A stretch of 64,000 nt of DNA from Halorientalis salina (lineage in GTDB: Archaea; Halobacteriota; Halobacteria; Halobacteriales; Haloarculaceae), in contig NZ_SOSC01000006.1 of the NCBI RefSeq assembly GCF_005049285.1, positions 1-64,000 of the forward strand, given 5' to 3'. This document shows positions 27,847-37,594 of this stretch, piece by piece. Numbering within the stretch: the first letter of the stretch is position 1; the number at the start of each line of letters is the position of its first letter. A model generated the notes under the pieces. That model was given only the letters and a program-made list of their open reading frames with translations, made no database searches and was not told the origin of the DNA. The position numbers and the translations under genes are program-made.

Positions 27847-29129
27847 GCGTCGATGAGGAGGGCGAGATCGAGGCCGGCGTCCGTCGGACGGGCCGCTGGC
27901 GGGGAGTCGGTGCCGCGGCCTTGCTCGCCGGTGCGATCGCGCTGGTGACCCGGACGCCGGCACTGCTGTTCGTCAGCGCCGCCGGCGTGGCCCTGCTGGC
28001 CTACGAGCGGGTCGTCTCCCCGCCACCCGTCTCGCTGGCCGTCTCGCGGACCGTCGACGACGAGGACCCGGAACCCGGAGCCATCGTATCGGTCACGCTC
28101 ACGGTCCGGAACGTCGGGGAGCGCACGATCCCGGAACTCCGATACGCCGACGGCGTTCCCCAGACGCTCACTGTCATCGACGGGGCGGCGAGCGTCGGGA
28201 CGGCGCTCAGACCCGGCGCGGCGACGACGGTGCGCTACGAGGTGGAAGCGGGCCACGGCCGTCGGGAGTTCCGGCCGGGAACGGCAGTGGTCCGCGACGT
28301 GACCGGCGTCATCGAGCGCCGGGCCCAGGTAGCGGTGAGCGGGGACGACACCGTCGGTCACCGACCGAAAGTCTCCGAGGGGGCCGCGCCGTCACTCCCG
28401 CCCATCGCGGCACGGTACGTGGGCCAGCATCCCACCGACAGGGCCGGGTCGGGGCTGACCTTCCGATCGGTCCGGGAGTATCAGCGCGGGGACCCGCTCG
28501 GTCGCATCGACTGGCGGCGACGAGCCAAGACCGGCGACCTCGCCACCGTCGAGTTCCACGAGGAGCGGGCCGTCTCGGTCGTCCTCGCCGTCGACACGCG
28601 CCTGGCGGCCGCGCTCGCCCCGTCGGCCGGCGAGCCGACGGCCATCGAACGAGCGCAGACGGCGGCAGCGACGCTGTTCAGTGGGTTGCTGGCCGAGGGG
28701 CACCGCGTCGGGATCGCGACGCTCGGCGCCGAACGGGCGTGGCTCGCGCCGAGTCGCGGTGCCGAACACGAGCACCGCGCCCGCGAGTTGCTGTCGGCAG
28801 CGCCCCCGGCACTGTCGGCCGACGGCAGCGGTGCAGAGACGGACGACTGGCTGACCGACCGCCTGCCGCCCCACGCGACGGTCGTCCTGCTGACGCCGCT
28901 CTGTGACGACGGCGTCGCCGACCTGGCACGGCGACTCGACGCGGCCGGGACGCCCGTCACCGTCTGCAGTCCAGACCCGACGGCGACCGAAACGGCCGGC
29001 CAGCGACTCGCGCGCCTCGAACGTCGAGAGCGTCTCCGGCGACTCCGGGCGACCGGGATTCCGACCGTCGACTGGGAGCCGACCGGGGACCTCGACCGCG
29101 CCCTCGCAACGGCGAGGTGGTCGGCGTGA
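27843..29129 (+). CDS. DUF58 domain protein
   Basis: A 428-residue protein. Two N-terminal helices (about 20-55) are followed by a beta-rich CARDB-like outer part (VTLTVRNVGERTIPELRY) and then the DUF58 signature REYQRGDPLGRIDWRRRAKTG, leading into a vWA-like fold (VVLAVDTRLA). DUF58 proteins are predicted membrane partners of MoxR chaperones. The ATG at 27843 overlaps the preceding stop (ATGA). No moxR gene is next to it here. Confidence 0.87.
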   Translation: MSVDEEGEIEAGVRRTGRWRGVGAAALLAGAIALVTRTPALLFVSAAGVALLAYERVVSPPPVSLAVSRTVDDEDPEPGAIVSVTLTVRNVGERTIPELRYADGVPQTLTVIDGAASVGTALRPGAATTVRYEVEAGHGRREFRPGTAVVRDVTGVIERRAQVAVSGDDTVGHRPKVSEGAAPSLPPIAARYVGQHPTDRAGSGLTFRSVREYQRGDPLGRIDWRRRAKTGDLATVEFHEERAVSVVLAVDTRLAAALAPSAGEPTAIERAQTAAATLFSGLLAEGHRVGIATLGAERAWLAPSRGAEHEHRARELLSAAPPALSADGSGAETDDWLTDRLPPHATVVLLTPLCDDGVADLARRLDAAGTPVTVCSPDPTATETAGQRLARLERRERLRRLRATGIPTVDWEPTGDLDRALATARWSA

Positions 29130-29623
29130 AACCCGGCCGCGTCGCCACCGTGTGTGCGCTCGCGTTCGGGACACTGGGGTTTGTCCTGGTGGCCGTCGGC
29201 GGGCTGGCGACCGTCGTGGGCGCTGCCGGGCTGTGTTCGCTGGCCGTCGGCTGCCTCACGGGGTCGCGGTCGGCCGTCACCCTCGGCGCCGTCGGACTGT
29301 TCGCCGCGATGGTCGTTGCCGGAGTCGGCGGCGTGGGTGCGCCGACGCTCGTCGGATCGAGCGCGGCCGCCCTGATCGCCTGGACGGTCGGGCAGACGGC
29401 GACCGAGCTACGGACGGCCTTCGATGCCCGAGCGCGGACGCAGGCGCTCGAACTGACCCATGTGGCGGGCACGGCCCTCGTCGCGACCGCGGTCGGCGGG
29501 GTCGCACTCGCCCCCCAGGCGCTCACCGTGGACCCGACGCCGCTCGGAACGACACTGCTCCTGGGCGGAGCCGTCCTCCTGACCACGTCGCTGCTCGGGT
29601 CGACCCGAAGCGGCGGCGAGTAA
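29126..29623 (+). CDS. DUF7519-type membrane protein
   Basis: A 165-residue, almost entirely hydrophobic protein with about five or six helices, many Gly/Ala/Val, and a short charged loop (ATELRTAFDARARTQALE about 94-111). It begins with GTG overlapping the DUF58 stop by 4 bases (GTGA). It is the last gene of the DUF58 operon; the same position is held by DUF7519 proteins in other haloarchaea. Function unknown. Confidence 0.7.
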   Translation: MKPGRVATVCALAFGTLGFVLVAVGGLATVVGAAGLCSLAVGCLTGSRSAVTLGAVGLFAAMVVAGVGGVGAPTLVGSSAAALIAWTVGQTATELRTAFDARARTQALELTHVAGTALVATAVGGVALAPQALTVDPTPLGTTLLLGGAVLLTTSLLGSTRSGGE

Positions 29624-30105
29624 CCGGGAACCCCACCGGTCGATGCGATCCATCCCAGGCCCCATGAGACACAGTCAGACTGGTCGTCTCTAGAACCGCG
29701 AGTACGTCCAAAACCACCTTTGATTTTCATATATTCAACTAAAGTGCCACCAGATCAAATAGATCAGCTACCACACAGACGTAGAAACGCCCATTCGGAT
29801 ACCAGTCGGCGCGCGCCGAGTTATTCTCGGAAATTACGCCGAATCCCGGTTGACAAACGTCCGGAATTCAGCCTCACGAACGCCCAGAGACTGGACGGAA
29901 TACAACCTTATATCGATAATAGTTCATTGTAATCTGGACGCTCGTCTATTATTCTCGCCCAAATTCAAACACCGTCAAGCCAACCCTTATGTAGTGGTAT
30001 TCCATGACCTATTCCCGTGAGCTACCAAACGAATGGTTCAGAATCAGGGCGCATTGCGTACAAACACTCAAAGAAGTGTGCCGGAACTGTACGGGGTGAG
30101 CGCGA
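29624..30105. other. AT-rich intergenic region upstream of amtB
   Basis: This 480-base stretch is clearly more AT-rich than its surroundings, especially 29710-29750 and 29900-30000. It contains a perfect 12-bp palindrome CGGCGCGCGCCG near 29807 and a TATA-like CTTATGTAG near 29987, about 115 bases before the amtB ATG, implying a leader of roughly 90 bases. A 69-residue open frame at 29720-29932 shows no protein-like composition. Confidence 0.5.
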
Positions 30106-31569
30106 ATGGTGAGTGAGCTGCTCGTTCCCCTGCAGTTGAGCGAGGCCGAGATCTCGGCGCTGGTCGAGGGGATCAACCTGCTGTGGGTGCTGGTCGTGAC
30201 CTTCCTGATCTTCTTCATGCACGCAGGCTTCGCGATGCTGGAGGCGGGCCAGGTTCGCTCGAAGAACGTGGCCAACCAGCTGACCAAGAACCTGCTGACC
30301 TGGAGCGTCGGCGTCACGATGTTCTTCCTCATCGGTGCTGGCATCTCCAGTATGGTAGGATCGATAACCGGGGGTGGCGGTGAGTACAGCATCGTCGGGA
30401 CGCTGACTGCGGGATCGAGCGGCTGGGTGTCCTGGCTGTTCGGCGCGGTGTTCGCGATGACGGCCGCGACCATCGTCTCCGGGGCGGTGGCCGGTCGCGC
30501 GAAACTCCGCGCGTACATGAGCTACACCATCCTGCTGGCAGCGGTCATCTACCCTGTCGTCACGGGCCTGACGTGGGCCGGTGGCTTCCTGGCGACCGTC
30601 GCCGGCGTCGGCTTCAAGGACTTCGCGGGCGGGATGATCGTCCACGGCATGGGCGGCGTCGCCGGCCTCACGGCCGCGTGGATGCTCGGTCCGCGCCTCG
30701 ACCGCTACAACGCCGACGGTTCGGCGAACGTCATCCCGGGCCACTCGATCACCTTCGCAGTGCTGGGAACCCTCATCCTGGCCTTCGGCTGGTACGGGTT
30801 CAACGTCGGGACGGCCGCATCCGTCCTGACGGTCACGGACGCGGGCGTCATCGAACTCGGTGCGTTCAGTTACGTCGGTCGCGTCGCGATGGCAACCACG
30901 CTCGCGATGGCGATGGGTGCCATCGGCGCGAGCGCGATGTCCATCGTCAAGACCGGCAAAGTCGACACGCTGTACGTCGCCAACGGCCTGCTCGCGGGCC
31001 TGGTCGGCATCACGGCGTTCCCCGACGCGGCGACCTGGTGGGGTGCGATGCTCACCGGCGGCCTCGCCGGTGCCCAGCTCCCGCTCGTCTTCAGCTTCGT
31101 CGAGACCAGACTGAAGATCGACGACGTCTGTGCGGTCTTCCCGGTCCACGGCAGCGCCGGGATGCTCGGCGCGCTCATGTACCCGTTCGTCTCGATCAAC
31201 GGGTTCAGCACGAGCGCCCTCGTCGCGCAGGTCGCTGGCGTCGCCCTCATCACGGTCTGGACGGTCGGCGCGACGACGGTCGTCTTCGGCGTCCTGAAGG
31301 CGCTCGGGCAGATGCGGGTGACCGCGGAACACGAACGCGAAGGCCTCGACATCTCCGAACACGGCGTCGAGACCTACCCCGAATTCAGTGACGGCGACCA
31401 GTCGACGGTCGCGGACGGCGGTACCATTCGGACCGACGGCGGTCACGTGAGTGAAACGGACGAGAACTCGTCGGAACTCCGTTCCGACGGCGGATACGAG
31501 CGGTTCAACGAAGGTCCCGACGGAACGTCGGGGGCACAGCAGACGGAGTCTGCTGGAGGTGACAACTAA
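30106..31569 (+). CDS. amtB: Ammonium transporter
   Basis: A 487-residue Amt/MEP/Rh channel with 11 predicted helices up to about residue 400. The family signature [18 protein letters not shown] and the conserved GGFLATVAG and [14 protein letters not shown] blocks are present, including the pore histidine. The C-terminal tail after about 410 is long (about 75 residues), acidic and rich in Asp/Gly/Ser. Its stop overlaps the glnK start by one base; PII blocks Amt channels by inserting its T-loop, so the coupling is functional. Expression likely rises in nitrogen limitation. Confidence 0.95.
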   Translation: MVSELLVPLQLSEAEISALVEGINLLWVLVVTFLIFFMHAGFAMLEAGQVRSKNVANQLTKNLLTWSVGVTMFFLIGAGISSMVGSITGGGGEYSIVGTLTAGSSGWVSWLFGAVFAMTAATIVSGAVAGRAKLRAYMSYTILLAAVIYPVVTGLTWAGGFLATVAGVGFKDFAGGMIVHGMGGVAGLTAAWMLGPRLDRYNADGSANVIPGHSITFAVLGTLILAFGWYGFNVGTAASVLTVTDAGVIELGAFSYVGRVAMATTLAMAMGAIGASAMSIVKTGKVDTLYVANGLLAGLVGITAFPDAATWWGAMLTGGLAGAQLPLVFSFVETRLKIDDVCAVFPVHGSAGMLGALMYPFVSINGFSTSALVAQVAGVALITVWTVGATTVVFGVLKALGQMRVTAEHEREGLDISEHGVETYPEFSDGDQSTVADGGTIRTDGGHVSETDENSSELRSDGGYERFNEGPDGTSGAQQTESAGGDN

Positions 31570-31922
31570 TGAGCGAAAGTGACATCCAGATGGTCGTTGC
31601 GTACATTCGTCCAGGAAAGCTAACCGCAGTCAAGAAGGGGCTGGCCGAGGCCGGCGCGCCGTCGCTGACTGTCAACAACGTTCGCGGACGCGGCAGCCAG
31701 CCGGTCAAGAAAGGGCAGTGGCGCGGCGAGGAGTACGTCGTCGACCTCCACGAGAAGGTCAAACTCGAGTGCGTCGTCGCGGACGTGCCGGCCGACGACG
31801 TGGTCGAGGCGATCAAGGAGGCCGCCCACACGGGCGACCCCGGCGACGGGAAGATCTTCGTCATCGACGTGGCCGACGCCATCCAGATCCGGACCGGCAA
31901 GAGCGGGCCGGAAGCGGTCTGA
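31569..31922 (+). CDS. glnK: Nitrogen regulatory PII protein (GlnK)
   Basis: A 117-residue PII protein that senses 2-oxoglutarate and ATP/ADP and gates AmtB. The T-loop includes Tyr56 ([15 protein letters not shown]), the position modified by uridylylation in other PII proteins. The C-terminal signature reads [17 protein letters not shown], with [12 protein letters not shown] after it. It is the second gene of amtB-glnK. A lysine/glycine-rich insert before the T-loop tip ([12 protein letters not shown]) is typical for haloarchaea. Confidence 0.95.
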   Translation: MSESDIQMVVAYIRPGKLTAVKKGLAEAGAPSLTVNNVRGRGSQPVKKGQWRGEEYVVDLHEKVKLECVVADVPADDVVEAIKEAAHTGDPGDGKIFVIDVADAIQIRTGKSGPEAV

Positions 31923-31986
31923 TCGGCGATCTCACGGCTATTGTTTCCCCGCGATTACAGCGAACGACAGGACCCACAACCGGACA

Positions 31987-32454
31987 ATGGATATCGACGA
32001 TACTGACAGACGAATCGTGAACGCCCTGCTGGGCGACGGCCGAGCGAGCGCGCGTGACATCGCCGCCGAGACGGGCGTCGCGGCGACGACCGTCACCAAG
32101 CGCCTCTCGGACCTAGAAGACCGGGGCGTCATCGAGTCGTACATCCCGACCGTCGACTACGACGCGCTGGGGTACGACGTGACCGCCGTGTTCCGGCTCA
32201 GCGTCGAGGGCAACGGCCTGGGGACGGTCGTCCAACGCCTCCACGACCACGACCGGATGGTCGGCGTCTACGAGGTCACCGGCAGCGACGACGTCGTCGC
32301 CATCGGGAAGTTCCAGAGCACGGACAGCATGAACACCGAGATCAAGGACCTGCTCACCGACCCGTCGATCACGGCGATGAAGACCAACGTCGTCCTCGAG
32401 ACCGTCCGGGAGTACGAGCAGTTCGCCGTCGACCTCGAAAACGGCGAAGCCTGA
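31987..32454 (+). CDS. Lrp/AsnC family regulator
   Basis: A 155-residue regulator. The N-terminal winged helix reads DDTDRRIVNALLGDGRASARD with AAETGVAATTVTKRLSDL as the recognition region; the C-terminal part is the RAM/AsnC ligand-binding domain (VTGSDDVVAIGKF). Position 64 bases after glnK on the same strand suggests it senses an amino acid, perhaps glutamine, and regulates the nitrogen genes; Halobacterium LrpA1 is known to act on glnA, but direct orthology is not shown. A T7 tract follows the stop. Confidence 0.9.
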   Translation: MDIDDTDRRIVNALLGDGRASARDIAAETGVAATTVTKRLSDLEDRGVIESYIPTVDYDALGYDVTAVFRLSVEGNGLGTVVQRLHDHDRMVGVYEVTGSDDVVAIGKFQSTDSMNTEIKDLLTDPSITAMKTNVVLETVREYEQFAVDLENGEA

Positions 32455-32457
32455 TTG

Positions 32458-32469
32458 GGCTCTTTTTTT
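32458..32469 (+). terminator. T7 tract after the amtB-glnK-lrp cluster
   Basis: GGGCTCTTTTTTT lies a few bases past the lrp stop, with seven T at 32463-32469, and separates it from the converging SLC13 gene. Confidence 0.5.
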
Positions 32470-32474
32470 CCAGG

Positions 32475-34430
32475 TCACGCCGGGCGCAGGCCCCAGAAGA
32501 ACGCGATCCCCAGCACCGTCACCACCGAGAGGAGGAGCTGGAGCGGCGCGCCCACCCGAAAGAAGTCGGCGAACTTGTACCCGCCGGGCCCGTAGACGAA
32601 CAGGTTGGTCTGGTAGCCCACGGGCGTCAGGAAAGCCGTCGAGGCGGCGAAGGTCACTGCCATGACGAACGCGAAGGGGTTCGCGCCGATCTGCGCGGCC
32701 GATTCGATCGCGACCGGGATCATCAACACGACGCTCGCGTTGTTCGAGATGACGCCGGTGATGAGCCCCGTCGCGACGTAGAACACCCACAGGACGCCGA
32801 TGACGGGGAGGAACTCGGCGGTCGAGGCGACCAGGCTCCCGAGGAGGTCGGCCCCGCCGGTCTGTTCGAGCGCGATGCCGAGCGGGATGATGCCCGCGAG
32901 CAACAGGATCACGTCCCACTCCACGGCGTCGTAGAGTTCGTTCGGCTTGATGACGCCCGCCACGACCATCGCGACCACGCCCATCAGCGCGGTGAGCAGG
33001 ATCGGAAGCGAGAGGGCAGAGAGCGCCTCGAAGGCGGCGATCCCGGTCGCGCCGGCCAGCGCCGAGCCGATGGCCCCGAACGGGATCGCGACGAGCCCCA
33101 CGACGCCGGCCATGATCGCGGCCGCGTGCGGGATCTTTTCGGTCCGATAGTCGGGGGATTCGGGTTCGTGGGCGACGATGAAGTCGTCGTTGCGCGAGAG
33201 CCGGTCGATGCTGTCCGGCGGCGCCTGGAGCAAGAGCGTGTCGCCGACGCGGAGCCGTTTTCTGTCCATTCCCTCCCGGATCGTCCCGCCACGGCTCCGG
33301 AACGCCAGGACGTTGGCGTCGTAGCGCTGCCGGAACGTCGAACTCGCCAGCGACTCGCCGACGAGGTAGGAGCCCCGGGGAATGACGACCTCGACGATGG
33401 TCTGTTCGTCCGTCGAGTCGGGTTCGAGGTCCGCGTCGGTCTCCGGTGTGCCCGACAGCGAGAGCGTCTCGCGTTCGACGAGCGTGCCGAGCGTCTCCCG
33501 GTCGGTCCGCAGCCGGAGGGTGTCCCCCGACTGGAGTTCCTTCGTGCCGATCGGCTCGAGGAACTCCTCGTCGCCCCGAACGATCTGGAGGATGTCGGCG
33601 TCGAACTCGAGTTCGTCGATGGCGGTCTCGACGGTCTTCCCGACCATCTGGGAGTTCTCGGTGACGACCACCTCCGTCAGGTACGCTTCGAGTTCGTACT
33701 CCTGGATGTAGTCCTCCTCGGCGGGGACCCGCTCGGGGAGCAGTCGGTGGCCGATAGTGAGCAGGTAGATCGAGCCGACGACGAAGACGACGATGCCGAG
33801 CTGAGTGAACTCGAACATCGAGAAGGGCTCGCCCAGCAGCCGGTCGGAGACGTCGCTGGCGAGGATGTTCGTCGACGTGCCGATGAGCGTGAGCATCCCG
33901 CCGAACATCGAGGCGAACGAAAGCGGGATGAGGAGCTTCGACGGGGAGGTCTTGCCCTTGTGGGCAATGTCGGAGACGACGGGGACGAGGATCGCGACGA
34001 CGGGCGTGTTGTTGATAAAGCCCGACACCGGGCCGGCGACGCCGATCGTGGCCAGCAGTTGCCTGTCTAAGCTGTCGCCCGCGAAAGCGGCCATCTTCCG
34101 CCCGACGATCTGGACGACGCCCGTCTGGCTGATCCCCGAACTGAGAATCAACATCGCGAGGACGGTGATCGTCGCCGGGTTCGAGAACCCCGAGATGCCC
34201 TCGTTACTCGTGATCTGGGTGAAGTTGGCCACGCCGTCCGGACCGAGCAGTATCAACAGCACCATCACGAAGATGGCGGTCACGTCGATGGGCAACAGTT
34301 CCGTGACGAACAGGAACAGGGCGACGAAGATGATCCCGAAGACGACGAGCATGTCGACCGTCACGTCGCCGACGACGGTCCCTGCTGCCAGCGGCGCGGC
34401 GACGTCGAGTGTCGGGACGGGCCCCTGCAT
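32475..34430 (-). CDS. SLC13-type permease with two RCK_C domains
   Basis: A 651-residue anion transporter of the ArsB/NhaD-SLC13 group. Two bundles of about five to six helices flank a cytosolic central part. That part carries two TrkA-C/RCK_C domains (about 245-320, ENSQMVGKTVETAIDELEF; and about 350-420, RGSYLVGESLASSTFRQRYD), which bind small ligands and regulate transport. The repeated motifs GPVSGFINNTPVVAI and ITGVISNNASVVLM are the substrate-binding hairpin signatures. Sulfate, citrate or dicarboxylate are possible substrates. I favour the ATG at 34430; one at 34463 adds 11 residues. Confidence 0.88.
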   Translation of the reverse strand: MQGPVPTLDVAAPLAAGTVVGDVTVDMLVVFGIIFVALFLFVTELLPIDVTAIFVMVLLILLGPDGVANFTQITSNEGISGFSNPATITVLAMLILSSGISQTGVVQIVGRKMAAFAGDSLDRQLLATIGVAGPVSGFINNTPVVAILVPVVSDIAHKGKTSPSKLLIPLSFASMFGGMLTLIGTSTNILASDVSDRLLGEPFSMFEFTQLGIVVFVVGSIYLLTIGHRLLPERVPAEEDYIQEYELEAYLTEVVVTENSQMVGKTVETAIDELEFDADILQIVRGDEEFLEPIGTKELQSGDTLRLRTDRETLGTLVERETLSLSGTPETDADLEPDSTDEQTIVEVVIPRGSYLVGESLASSTFRQRYDANVLAFRSRGGTIREGMDRKRLRVGDTLLLQAPPDSIDRLSRNDDFIVAHEPESPDYRTEKIPHAAAIMAGVVGLVAIPFGAIGSALAGATGIAAFEALSALSLPILLTALMGVVAMVVAGVIKPNELYDAVEWDVILLLAGIIPLGIALEQTGGADLLGSLVASTAEFLPVIGVLWVFYVATGLITGVISNNASVVLMIPVAIESAAQIGANPFAFVMAVTFAASTAFLTPVGYQTNLFVYGPGGYKFADFFRVGAPLQLLLSVVTVLGIAFFWGLRPA

Positions 34431-34612
34431 GATACGACGGTCGATGCGGGCTGCGAACTTCAAGCCGGCGAAGGCGGCGACGGAGACGTCCCGCCCGGCC
34501 CGTCGTCGCCGCCTCGGCCTTCGCGAAAATCGAAAATCCGGTCCGGTTCGGGTGGACCGGCGGCGAATCCCATGCGCATGTTTTCTGGACGTGCGTTCAG
34601 CAGGATGGCGTC

Positions 34613-35089
34613 TTAGGTCGAGTCGTGCCGACGGCAGGAACCACCGACCGTGAACGCGTCGACCTGGGTGCCGTCGTCGGTCAGTGTGACGCGGTAGGTG
34701 CGATCGAACGGAACCTCGGGGCTGGGCCAGCGGACGTAGAATTCGCGAGTCTCGTCGGTCGCGTCGAGTTTGGGGAACAATCCGTCGGGAATGTCGTCTG
34801 CCTCGGCGTCGCGGGCTGGCTCGGCAGCGTGGGTCACGACCTCGTCGCCCTCGTGAGAGACGGTCGCCTCGCTGACCGATATCTCGGGGCGGTCGAGCTG
34901 GACGCCGACGACGAACTCCCCCTCGTACGTCGTCACGCCCTGGAGGCGGACGCCCTCGCGTTGGGGATGCCGGGGCGCCCGCATGGCACAGGACACCGCG
35001 TTCGGGTCCTCACTCGAACCCTCACCGGAACAGCCGGCCAAGGGGACTGAGAGCAGGCCAGCCAGCAGTCTGCGACGCGTGGCGAACAT
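34613..35089 (-). CDS. Tat-exported lipoprotein of unknown role
   Basis: A 158-residue protein with a twin-arginine signal and lipobox ([19 protein letters not shown], lipidated Cys20), so it is predicted on the outer face of the membrane. The mature part is beta-rich ([37 protein letters not shown]), with a cysteine pair (about Cys33 and Cys152) that may form a disulfide. No recognised family. Divergent from hemL. Confidence 0.75.
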   Translation of the reverse strand: MFATRRRLLAGLLSVPLAGCSGEGSSEDPNAVSCAMRAPRHPQREGVRLQGVTTYEGEFVVGVQLDRPEISVSEATVSHEGDEVVTHAAEPARDAEADDIPDGLFPKLDATDETREFYVRWPSPEVPFDRTYRVTLTDDGTQVDAFTVGGSCRRHDST

Positions 35090-35147
35090 ATGCCGGCTGC
35101 AAGCCGGACACAGTAATTACTTTCTGCTGGTGGTCCAACGCCGCAAT

Positions 35148-36488
35148 ATGAACCACGACGAGTCGCGCGACCTGTACGACCGGGCGCTGTCGGTCATGCC
35201 CGGCGGCGTCAACTCCGCGGTCCGTGCCGCCATCGAGCCGTATCCTCCCTTCATCGAACACGGCGACGGCGGGCACGTCATCGACGCCGACGGCAACCGC
35301 TACGTCGACTGGGTGATGGGTCTGGGTCCGCTGCTGTACGGCCACGACCTGCCCCAGCCGGTCGAGGCGGCCGTTCAATCCCGGACCAGCGAAGGGCCGA
35401 TGTTCGGGATGCCCACCGAGATCGAGGTCGAACACGCCGAGTTCGTCACGCGGCACGTCCCGAGCGTCGAGATGCTCCGCTTCGTCAACTCCGGGACCGA
35501 GGCGACGGTGTCGGCCTGCCGGCTCGCCCGCGCACACACGGGCCGTGACAAGATCGTCGTCATGCAGGGCGGCTACCACGGCGCACAGGAGACCACCCTC
35601 GTCGACGGCGAGTACGACGACACCCGCCCGTCGAGCCCGGGCATCCCCCAGTCCTTCGCCGACGAGACGCTCGCGATCCCGTTCAACGACAAAGAGGCCG
35701 CCCACCGCGTCTTCGAGGACTACGGCGACGAGATCGCGGCCGTCCTGGTCGAGCCCATCCTCGCCAACTACGGTATCGTCCGGCCGGTCGACGGCTACCA
35801 CGAGACGCTGCGGGACCTCACCGAGGAACACGGTTCGCTGTTGATCTTCGACGAGGTCATCACCGGCTTCCGCGTGGGCGGCCTCCAGTGTGCCCAGGGG
35901 AAGTTCGGCATCGAGCCAGACCTGACGACGTTCGGCAAACTCATCGGCGGCGGCTTCCCGGTCGGGGCCATCGGTGGCGCGGCCCGGCTCATGGAGCAGT
36001 TCACGCCCTCCGGCGACGTGTTCCAGGCCGGCACCTTCTCGGGTCATCCCGTGACGATGGCCGCCGGGCTGGAATCGCTCAAGTACGCCGCCGAACACGA
36101 CGTCCACGACCACATCCACGGCCTGGGCGAGCAGCTCAGGTCTGGCCTGCAGGACATCGTCGAGGACCAGGCTCCCGAGTACACGGTCACCGGCACCGAC
36201 GGAATGTTCAAGCTCGTCTTTACTCGGGAAGCCCCCGATACCTTCGAAGGACATTGCGAGGGTGGCTGCGAGCAGCGCGAGGACTGTCCGCGCTACGAGC
36301 GGTGTCCCAAGACCGGTGGCGACGTGGCCGCCGGGGAGACCGACCGCTGGCGGCGCGTCTTCTGGCCGCAGATGAAAGAACAGGGCGTGTTCCTCTCGCA
36401 GAACCAGTACGAGTCCCAGTTCGTCACGCACGCACACACCGGCGAGGACGTCGAGGAGACCCTGGAAGCGTACAAGCAGGCACTTTGA
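35148..36488 (+). CDS. hemL: Glutamate-1-semialdehyde 2,1-aminomutase
   Basis: A 446-residue PLP enzyme that makes 5-aminolevulinate from glutamate-1-semialdehyde. The N-terminal [19 protein letters not shown], the [11 protein letters not shown] motif and the PLP lysine Lys264 ([14 protein letters not shown]) are clear. The C-terminal region has an insertion with clustered cysteines ([17 protein letters not shown], about 367-383) that could bind metal. The ATG at 35148 was chosen for the conserved N-terminus, about 30 bases after a TAATTAC promoter-like element. Confidence 0.95.
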   Translation: MNHDESRDLYDRALSVMPGGVNSAVRAAIEPYPPFIEHGDGGHVIDADGNRYVDWVMGLGPLLYGHDLPQPVEAAVQSRTSEGPMFGMPTEIEVEHAEFVTRHVPSVEMLRFVNSGTEATVSACRLARAHTGRDKIVVMQGGYHGAQETTLVDGEYDDTRPSSPGIPQSFADETLAIPFNDKEAAHRVFEDYGDEIAAVLVEPILANYGIVRPVDGYHETLRDLTEEHGSLLIFDEVITGFRVGGLQCAQGKFGIEPDLTTFGKLIGGGFPVGAIGGAARLMEQFTPSGDVFQAGTFSGHPVTMAAGLESLKYAAEHDVHDHIHGLGEQLRSGLQDIVEDQAPEYTVTGTDGMFKLVFTREAPDTFEGHCEGGCEQREDCPRYERCPKTGGDVAAGETDRWRRVFWPQMKEQGVFLSQNQYESQFVTHAHTGEDVEETLEAYKQAL

Positions 36489-36643
36489 TTCAGTGCTGAA
36501 TCGGCGGTATCAATCAGAAGGCTAATCGGCCAGGACTGAGAGGCGGTAGGTATGGACGGTCCCCTGTCCATCGACGGCCCTCCCCGACGCGCATCGGCAA
36601 CAGACCACGACGCGACCAGTCTCGCCGAGGAGGTGGGGTAAGC

Positions 36644-37594
36644 GTGGCGACCATCGAGACTACCGGACTGACGAAGTCCTTCGGTGACGTCCACGCGGTC
36701 GAGGACCTCGACCTCACCGTCGAGGAGGGAGAGATCTTCGGCTTCCTCGGCCCGAACGGGGCCGGGAAGTCGACCACGATCAACCTCCTGCTGGACTTCA
36801 TCCGCCCGACCAGCGGGAACATAGAAGTGTTAGGCATCGACGCCCAGGAACGGCCCGCGGCGGTGCGCCGCCGCGTCGGCGTCCTCCCGGAGGGATTCGG
36901 GTTCGACGACCCCCTGCTCGGTCGGGAGTACCTCGAATGGGCCATCGAGACGAAGGAAGCCGACGACGACCCCGACGAACTGATCGATCTGGTCGGGCTC
37001 ACGGGCGACGCCGACCGGCTCGCCGCCGACTACTCGACGGGGATGCAACAGCGCCTGGCCTTCGCGATGGCGCTGGCCGGCGACCCGGACCTGCTCATCC
37101 TGGACGAGCCCTCGACGGGACTGGACCCCAACGGCATCCAGAACATGCGCGAGATCGTCCGCGAGCAGGCCGAGCGGGGAACGACCGTCTTCTTTTCCAG
37201 CCACCACCTGGCGGAGGTCGAGGCGGTCTGTGACCGCGTCGGCGTGATGAACGAGGGCGAACTCGTCGCGGTCGACACCATCGAGGGCCTCCGGGAGAGC
37301 GCCGGCGGGCCCGCGACCATCCAACTGGAGTGTGCGACGCCGCCGACCGAGCTGGGAGTCGCCGACCTGGACGTGGTCACCGACGTCGCGGTCGACGAGC
37401 GGACGCTGTCGGTCACCTGTACCGGTGCGAGCGCGAAGGTCGACGTGGTCACGCACGTCGCCGAGCGGGCCGAGATCGTCGACATCCTCTCGGAGTCGGT
37501 GTCGTTGGAGGCGCTGTTCAACGACCTGACCGACGGCGGGCGCGACGGCGACGACGCCGATTCCGAGCAAGCGGCGACGGAGGTGGCACAGTGA
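36644..37594 (+). CDS. ABC transporter ATP-binding protein
   Basis: A 316-residue ATPase with Walker A GPNGAGKST, signature YSTGMQQRL, Walker B LLILDEPSTGLDP and the H-loop SSHHLAEVE. The subfamily resembles NosF/CcmA-type exporters. The C-terminal ~90 residues (after about 220) form an extra regulatory domain seen in this group. GTG start. The stop overlaps the permease start (GTGA). Confidence 0.92.
   Translation: MATIETTGLTKSFGDVHAVEDLDLTVEEGEIFGFLGPNGAGKSTTINLLLDFIRPTSGNIEVLGIDAQERPAAVRRRVGVLPEGFGFDDPLLGREYLEWAIETKEADDDPDELIDLVGLTGDADRLAADYSTGMQQRLAFAMALAGDPDLLILDEPSTGLDPNGIQNMREIVREQAERGTTVFFSSHHLAEVEAVCDRVGVMNEGELVAVDTIEGLRESAGGPATIQLECATPPTELGVADLDVVTDVAVDERTLSVTCTGASAKVDVVTHVAERAEIVDILSESVSLEALFNDLTDGGRDGDDADSEQAATEVAQ

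Noticed and set aside
29720-29932. 69-residue frame in the AT-rich spacer before amtB
   Set aside because: Composition is unlike haloarchaeal proteins, no promoter or homology signal.
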